Part shown: positions 59,710 to 64,000 of the stretch, one piece after another
Layout: each line of letters opens with the position of its first letter
Position numbering within the stretch: position 1 is the first letter of the stretch
Source of the DNA: Candidatus Methanosuratincola sp.
GTDB lineage: Archaea; Thermoproteota; Methanomethylicia; Methanomethylicales; Methanomethylicaceae
DNA: 64,000 bases
Direction: 5' to 3'
Assembly (NCBI GenBank): GCA_014361455.1
Contig: JACIVP010000001.1
Span: forward strand, 186,001 to 250,000
Program-made: the position numbers and the translations under genes
The notes under the pieces: model-generated
What the model was told of the DNA's origin: nothing
Seen by the model: only the letters and a program-made list of their open reading frames with translations
Database searches by the model: none

Positions 59710-60258
59710 CTACTCCATCGTCACCACAAGGTCGGTGTCTATCAAATACCTGAAGGAGAAAGTCCCTGTCCAGTCTGGGCTTCTGAGCGATCCTTGGAAG
59801 CACACTGCGATCGTGTTCTTTGCACCAGGCAGCCTGTCGAATGCCGCTTTCATGATCTGTGGTGCAACGCCATACTTTGGCATCGCAATCCCGCCTAAGA
59901 GGACAACTATGTTGTACCCTCCGCCGCTCTTGAACTCCCCGAGCTGGTAGCCGTATCCTTCATCCTTCACAATCTCCCTGACCCTGTCGGTCTCGGACAG
60001 AGGCATAAAATACGGCGTTATCGGAAAATCCCTTATGCTGTAACATAAGAACTCTGCAAAGGGCAGACAAGTGAAGGGCGAACCCACGAACAGGACATTG
60101 CCATCTTTGCCGATGCCCTCGACTGCAGCGCGGAAGCACCTGCTGAGACCTGAGAGACCCTTGGCCTCAAACTTCCCACTCAATAAAAAAACACCCCAAA
60201 ATCTCCTTAAGAATACTGGTCTCAAAGTCATATAAATCATAAATGGTTCTTCTGCCAT
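59710..60258 (-). CDS. DUF2124-family protein
   Basis: Up to 182 residues; the true start is unclear because the first about 25 residues (before GKFEAKGLSGLSRCFRAAVE) may not be translated. Family segments are VLFVGSPFTCLPFAEFLCYSIRDF, YGYQLGEFKSGGGYNIVVLLGGIAMPKYGVAP and a C-terminal LIDTDLVV. DUF2124 proteins occur mainly in methanogenic lineages and have no assigned function. Operon partner of the gamma carbonic anhydrase. Confidence 0.8.
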   Translation of the reverse strand: MAEEPFMIYMTLRPVFLRRFWGVFLLSGKFEAKGLSGLSRCFRAAVEGIGKDGNVLFVGSPFTCLPFAEFLCYSIRDFPITPYFMPLSETDRVREIVKDEGYGYQLGEFKSGGGYNIVVLLGGIAMPKYGVAPQIMKAAFDRLPGAKNTIAVCFQGSLRSPDWTGTFSFRYLIDTDLVVTME

Positions 60259-60357
60259 CTGAGGGAGGCATCTCTTCTACCGTTTATCGAACATACCTGT
60301 CCGGATGGATTGCAGAAACCGAAATAGTATTATTGTATAATATTGATATTATTTATC

Positions 60358-60990
60358 ATGTCCGACACCTACAACGCATTTGTCCGGTCGCTGTCCAAGC
60401 CTTCGCAGCCCAAGGGTCCCTCTGCCGCATACACCCCTGTCCACGTGATCAAGGCATTGCTGGTCATTGAATCCTCAAAATCGGTCGGCAGGGTGATGCT
60501 GTCGAGGACTCTGGGGATAGGTGAGGGATCAGTCAGGACGATAATTAAGCGTCTCCAGCAGCAATCTCTCATAAGCGTTGACAGCATTGGTGGCTGTGCG
60601 CTCACTCAAGAGGGCAGGAATGTACTCAGCCAGATAAAGAAGGGGATGATCGCATCTGGTCAGATGGATCTCAGCGGGATGGGCATCGCATATCCCGCAT
60701 TCGCAGTCCAGGTCAGGCTTGATGTGAAGCCCTCGATACTGAAGCTCAGGGATGTTGCGATAAGATGGGGCGCCGAGGGTGCGATCGTCTTCAGCGCCTC
60801 CGGCAGAAGGATCGTTGTGCCGTCCATAACAGACGACCTCTCGCAGACCAGCCCCTTGACCTATTACGAACTGGTGAACAGGTTCAGGCTCGAAGACGAG
60901 GATCACGTGGTCGCTGCTTTCGCCCCTGACTTCGCTTCGGCCGAAACGAGCGCCCTTGCTGTCTTCCTGTACCTCAAGGGTATACAATGA
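60358..60990 (+). CDS. DUF4443-type transcriptional regulator with winged helix
   Basis: About 210 residues. N-terminal winged HTH at about 20-90 (VIKALLVIESSKSVGRVMLSRTLGIGEGSVRTIIKRLQQQSLISVDSIGGCALTQEGR). The C-terminal alpha/beta domain (about 100-205: VQVRLDVKPSILKLRDVAIRWGAEGAIVFSASGRRIVVPS) fits DUF4443, presumed effector-binding. ATG 60358 with a TATTGTATAATATTG box upstream. It lies next to the ABC importer genes in the same direction and may regulate them. Confidence 0.75.
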   Translation: MSDTYNAFVRSLSKPSQPKGPSAAYTPVHVIKALLVIESSKSVGRVMLSRTLGIGEGSVRTIIKRLQQQSLISVDSIGGCALTQEGRNVLSQIKKGMIASGQMDLSGMGIAYPAFAVQVRLDVKPSILKLRDVAIRWGAEGAIVFSASGRRIVVPSITDDLSQTSPLTYYELVNRFRLEDEDHVVAAFAPDFASAETSALAVFLYLKGIQ

Positions 60991-61063
60991 AGTTTTATTT
61001 ATTGCCCAATTGTACACAAAAAGCATATATTAGACTTAAAATAGGTTGTTTTGGGAGCATAAT

Positions 61064-62032
61064 ATGCCGAATAAAATCCTTATTATATCTATAATTGCCC
61101 TTATTGTGGTTGTTGGGGGTCTGTACGCTTCTGGCATAATCTTCCCGTCCGAGGTCGAGACCATAAGGGTCGGTTACCTGACTGGGGATCTTCACCACCT
61201 CCCGCTCTTCGTCGCGATAAATCAGAGCTACTTTGAAGAATACGGTATGAAGATAGAGCCGAAGGAGTATGCGAACGGTCCGACTCTGATGCAAGAGTTC
61301 TTGGCTGGCGAGCTCGACTTTGCGTATGTCGGTGCCCCTCCCGCGATGTCTGCCAGGGCAAATGCTCTCTCTGATCCGACGTACCACCTGCCCGTAGTCA
61401 TCGCATCAGCGAACCTCGAGGGTTCTGCCCTGGTCGTTGATGCAGACATAAAGACTCCTGAAGATCTCAACGGCAAGGTGATCGGCACCCCGGGGACTGG
61501 CACAATACAGGATATAATGCTCAGTATTTTCCTCACGAATCACAACATAAACCTTACAAAAAACCCGACGACAATCTCCTACCTGCCCCTCGAATTCAGC
61601 AAGGGGACGATCGACGGCTTCATAGGCTGGGAGCCTGCGCCCTCCATAGCTGCCGTCCAATCAGGCGCTCAAGTGCTGCTCACATCGCACGAGCTATTCC
61701 CTAACCACCAGTGCTGCGTGCTCGTGGTCTCGAACAAGTATCTCGATGCACACCCGGACATTGTCCAGAAGTTCGTTGATGTCCACAAAATGGCGAACCA
61801 GTACATAAACGACAACCCCGAGTTCGCCAAGCAGATTGCAATGGGCAAGACTGGTTATTCATCCGAAATCATAGATCTCGCCCTCTCTCACATAGTCTAT
61901 GATTCGACCCCTGATCCCGAGAGCATGACGCACTTTCTGCACTCGATGATCGACCTAGGCGTTGTCACCACACTCACGCACGATGAGGTCGTCTCATTCA
62001 TAAACGCATTTATAGACACGCGCTTCATCTAA
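61064..62032 (+). CDS. ABC importer substrate-binding protein, NMT1/SsuA-like
   Basis: About 322 residues. N-terminal membrane anchor (ILIISIIALIVVVGGLYASG). The periplasmic-binding fold type II of the NMT1/TauA group is recognisable (IRVGYLTGDLHHLPLFVAINQSYFEEYGMKIE, MQEFLAGELDFAYVGAPPAMSARANA, DLNGKVIGTPGTGTIQDIMLS, GFIGWEPAPSIAAV). Ligands in this group include sulfonates, nitrate, bicarbonate and thiamine precursors; none can be chosen. Start at ATG 61064. Confidence 0.88.
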   Translation: MPNKILIISIIALIVVVGGLYASGIIFPSEVETIRVGYLTGDLHHLPLFVAINQSYFEEYGMKIEPKEYANGPTLMQEFLAGELDFAYVGAPPAMSARANALSDPTYHLPVVIASANLEGSALVVDADIKTPEDLNGKVIGTPGTGTIQDIMLSIFLTNHNINLTKNPTTISYLPLEFSKGTIDGFIGWEPAPSIAAVQSGAQVLLTSHELFPNHQCCVLVVSNKYLDAHPDIVQKFVDVHKMANQYINDNPEFAKQIAMGKTGYSSEIIDLALSHIVYDSTPDPESMTHFLHSMIDLGVVTTLTHDEVVSFINAFIDTRFI

Positions 62033-62047
62033 TAACGAGTGATTTTG

Positions 62048-62830
62048 ATGGAGCGCCACGATCGTGTCAAGGGGCTACTGCTGGGGGTTCTCTCCCTGGC
62101 AGTCTTCTTTTTCATCTGGCAGCTGGTTGCCTGGTCTCTCAGTTCTCCGTTCCTTCCGGGACCTTATGAAGTACTGCAGGCATTTGGTAGGATCTCCATG
62201 GCAGGAGATATCGACGGGTACACCCTCTACTCCCACTCGCTTATGAGCATCTACAGGGTGCTGTTGGGCTTTGTCTTCGCTGCGGTGACGGCGATCCCGC
62301 TTGGAGTCTTCATGGGCCTGAAGCCCTCTGTCAACAGCATATCTGCTCCGATCGTCGAGCCAATAAGGTTCATACCGCCCATCGCATGGATCCCCCTGTC
62401 CATAATCCTCCTCAGCGGCTTGTGGAGGTATATCTTCCTGATCTGGATAGGTGCTTTCTTCCCAATACTCCTCAACACAATCGCAGGTGTCAAGCGCACA
62501 TCCCCGGTCCTCGTGGACATGGCAAAGACATTTGGTGCAGACAGCCGTACGATCACGTCTAGGATAGTCCTCCCCAGCGCGCTTCCCGAGGTGATGAGTG
62601 GCCTCAGGGTGGGTCTTGGCGTAGGATGGATGTGTATAGTAGCAGCAGAGATGATGGGCGGAGACCCTGTCGGTCTGGGAAGGCTAATAATAAAGTACGG
62701 GAACCTCCTGCAGATAGATGTGGTGATAGTTGGGATGATAACTATCGGGATAATTGGACTTCTCCTGAACTACGGTATCCTGATCGCTGAGAAGCGCCTG
62801 TTCAGGTGGAGAGTCGAAGTTGAGGCATAG
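62048..62830 (+). CDS. ABC importer permease, SsuC/TauC-like
   Basis: About 260 residues with five to six TM helices and the EAA-type loop contacting the ATPase (DMAKTFGADSRTITSRIVLPSALPEVMSGLRVGLGVGWMCIVAAEMMGG). Start GTG 62039 or ATG 62048; the GAGTGAT before the ATG looks like a ribosome site. It lies between the binding protein and ATPase genes with minimal spacers. Confidence 0.92.
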   Translation: MERHDRVKGLLLGVLSLAVFFFIWQLVAWSLSSPFLPGPYEVLQAFGRISMAGDIDGYTLYSHSLMSIYRVLLGFVFAAVTAIPLGVFMGLKPSVNSISAPIVEPIRFIPPIAWIPLSIILLSGLWRYIFLIWIGAFFPILLNTIAGVKRTSPVLVDMAKTFGADSRTITSRIVLPSALPEVMSGLRVGLGVGWMCIVAAEMMGGDPVGLGRLIIKYGNLLQIDVVIVGMITIGIIGLLLNYGILIAEKRLFRWRVEVEA

Positions 62831-63598
62831 GTGGTGGCATTGGTAGCCGCTATTGAGCTTGATTCGGTCGGGAAATTCTTCGAGTCAGGGAAGGAAAAGA
62901 TAGAGGTCATCAAAGACATAACCCTCAGCATAGATGAAGGAAGGTTCATTTGCGTGGTCGGTCCGTCGGGGTGCGGAAAGACGACCCTGCTGCGGCTGAT
63001 GTGCGGGCTCCTCCATCCGACGAGCGGCAGGGTACTCGTCAAGGGCAAACCCCCAGATCCAAAGAAGAATCGCTTCGGCGTGATCTTCCAAGAGGACTCG
63101 CTGCTGCCGTGGAAGAGCGTGCTCGAGAACGTGAAATTCGGCTTGGAAATAACCCGCAACAATGGGGACGTAGATTCTAGGGCTAAAGAGTTCATCGCCA
63201 TGGTCGGCCTCAGGGGGTTCGAGGACTATTATCCCCACCAGATCTCGGGCGGGATGAAGAAGCGCGTCGCGATCGCTAGGGCAATGGCAGTAGACCCTGA
63301 GATCATACTCATGGACGAGCCATTCGCAGACCTTGATGCGCAGACCATGCAGATCCTCCAGAAGGAGCTGCTGGGCGTCTGGTCAAAACTGAATAAGACA
63401 GTAATATTCATAACACACAACGTGGACGAGGCTGTATTCTTGGGGCAGGACATCGTAGTCCTCACAAAGCGCCCTGCTAGGGTTAAGGCCTTGATAAACG
63501 TTAATCTCGAATACCCTAGGGCAAGGCTCAGCCCACCCTTTATATCGTACAGAGAGAAGATCCTCAACTACCTTCAAGAGGAGATAACTGCACTCTAG
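62831..63598 (+). CDS. ABC importer ATPase, SsuB/TauB-like
   Basis: 255 residues: Walker A VVGPSGCGKTTLLRLMCGL, Q-loop VIFQEDSLLPWKSVLENVKFGLE, signature QISGGMKKRVAIARAMA, Walker B IILMDEPFADLD, switch His in ITHNVDEAVFLG. SLLPW in the Q-loop is usual in the nitrate/sulfonate/taurine group. Starts at GTG directly after the permease stop. Third gene of the importer operon. Confidence 0.95.
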   Translation: MVALVAAIELDSVGKFFESGKEKIEVIKDITLSIDEGRFICVVGPSGCGKTTLLRLMCGLLHPTSGRVLVKGKPPDPKKNRFGVIFQEDSLLPWKSVLENVKFGLEITRNNGDVDSRAKEFIAMVGLRGFEDYYPHQISGGMKKRVAIARAMAVDPEIILMDEPFADLDAQTMQILQKELLGVWSKLNKTVIFITHNVDEAVFLGQDIVVLTKRPARVKALINVNLEYPRARLSPPFISYREKILNYLQEEITAL

Positions 63599-63608
63599 GG
63601 TGCTAAGC

Positions 63609-64000
63609 ATGGAAACGGAAGGATCCGATCTCTACGACGCTCTTATGTCCGCGGCAATGGAATCGAATGAGAAATTTGCAGAGACGCTCAAGGCAATCAT
63701 GAAAAGGAAAGGCATTACGATCAGGGATCTCAGTATAGGCTCGGGCGTCCCGGTCAGTACAATAAATAAGATGCTCTCTGAAGAGAGAGACATCCGGCTG
63801 TCTACCTTTCGGGAGGTAATAAGGTACCTTGTGTCGAAAACCGTGGAGGGCGAGGGAGACATAACTGTTGGGGTGATCGCGGCCCGCCCCTCTCTCAACG
63901 CGTTCTCAAAGCGCCAGCTTTATGTCAAGGGGAAGAAAGTTATCGTGAATGAATACTCTGCAAACAACCTGGAGGATGCGATCATCAGTGCCATAAGGGC
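63609..64000 (+). CDS. HTH transcriptional regulator (3' end outside window)
   Basis: 131 codons are visible. Residues about 35-80 form a Cro/C1-type helix-turn-helix (KRKGITIRDLSIGSGVPVSTINKMLSEERDIRLSTFREVIRYL). A second domain begins about residue 85 (GDITVGVIAARPSLNAF, YVKGKKVIVNEYSANNLEDAIISAIRA), reminiscent of archaeal COG1395-type regulators. It starts 10 bp after the ABC ATPase gene and is likely in that operon. Confidence 0.75.
   Translation, partial: METEGSDLYDALMSAAMESNEKFAETLKAIMKRKGITIRDLSIGSGVPVSTINKMLSEERDIRLSTFREVIRYLVSKTVEGEGDITVGVIAARPSLNAFSKRQLYVKGKKVIVNEYSANNLEDAIISAIR

Overview
The window is archaeal chromosome. It encodes a TATA-binding protein, an archaeal-type S-adenosylmethionine synthetase, Cdc48/VAT, Lsm, NEMF/RqcH, GatCAB, a cupin-type phosphoglucose isomerase, archaeal type II GAPDH and a Sec11-type signal peptidase. 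Many genes start with GTG or TTG, often behind GGTGAT/GGAGG ribosome sites, and several have a TATA box about 25 nt from the start codon, as expected for leaderless messages. A DUF2124 protein (mostly known from methanogens), Por and Ior ferredoxin oxidoreductases, an ADP-forming acyl-CoA synthetase subunit and a tungsten-type AOR suggest a strictly anaerobic, probably thermophilic TACK archaeon that ferments peptides or sugars. The Methanomethylicia (Verstraetearchaeota) are my best guess; that is inference.

Layout: 1-1.9 kb, end of a DUF460 gene and S-adenosylmethionine synthetase. 2.1-6.8 kb, an AT-richer patch with a CBS-RAM protein, an ACT protein, a decayed tyrosine recombinase, decayed TnpB elements and an Lsm gene. 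6.8-12.4 kb, methyltransferase, MoaD-like protein, an aldehyde oxidoreductase fused to a hexulose-phosphate-synthase-like domain, and two-subunit fumarase. 12.3-25.2 kb, an EMC6-like protein, NEMF, three CBS proteins, Mut7-C, AMMECR1, a glycosyltransferase, a secreted transglutaminase, a flavin reductase, a HAD phosphatase, DNA ligase and a TRAM protein. 25.9-31 kb, a sugar-phosphate operon (pgi, pgk, gap, usp, pgm). 31-33.9 kb, an iron/cobalamin-type ABC importer. 34.1-37.6 kb, two paralogous putative ribbon-helix-helix proteins followed by an S-layer-like gene. 37.8-42.8 kb, a PfkB kinase, an acyl-CoA synthetase beta subunit and iorAB. 42.8-49.5 kb, a secreted papain-like protease, gatCAB and Hsp20. 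49.6-58.2 kb, a frameshifted cdc48, an isopropylmalate/citramalate synthase, an AhpD-like protein, TBP, signal peptidase and porGDAB. 58.4-64 kb, gamma carbonic anhydrase with DUF2124, a DUF4443 regulator, and an NMT1-type ABC importer followed by an HTH regulator.

Metabolically, Por, Ior, AOR and the acyl-CoA synthetase beta subunit would oxidise 2-oxoacids and aldehydes with ferredoxin and recover energy as ATP, while the pgi-pgk-gap-pgm cluster serves gluconeogenesis or glycolysis. The most unusual items are the AOR-HPS fusion, the -1 frameshift in cdc48 with signs of gene conversion between its two ATPase domains, solo TnpB 3' ends left at gene borders, and the paired regulators before the S-layer gene. 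No rRNA, tRNA or CRISPR array was seen.
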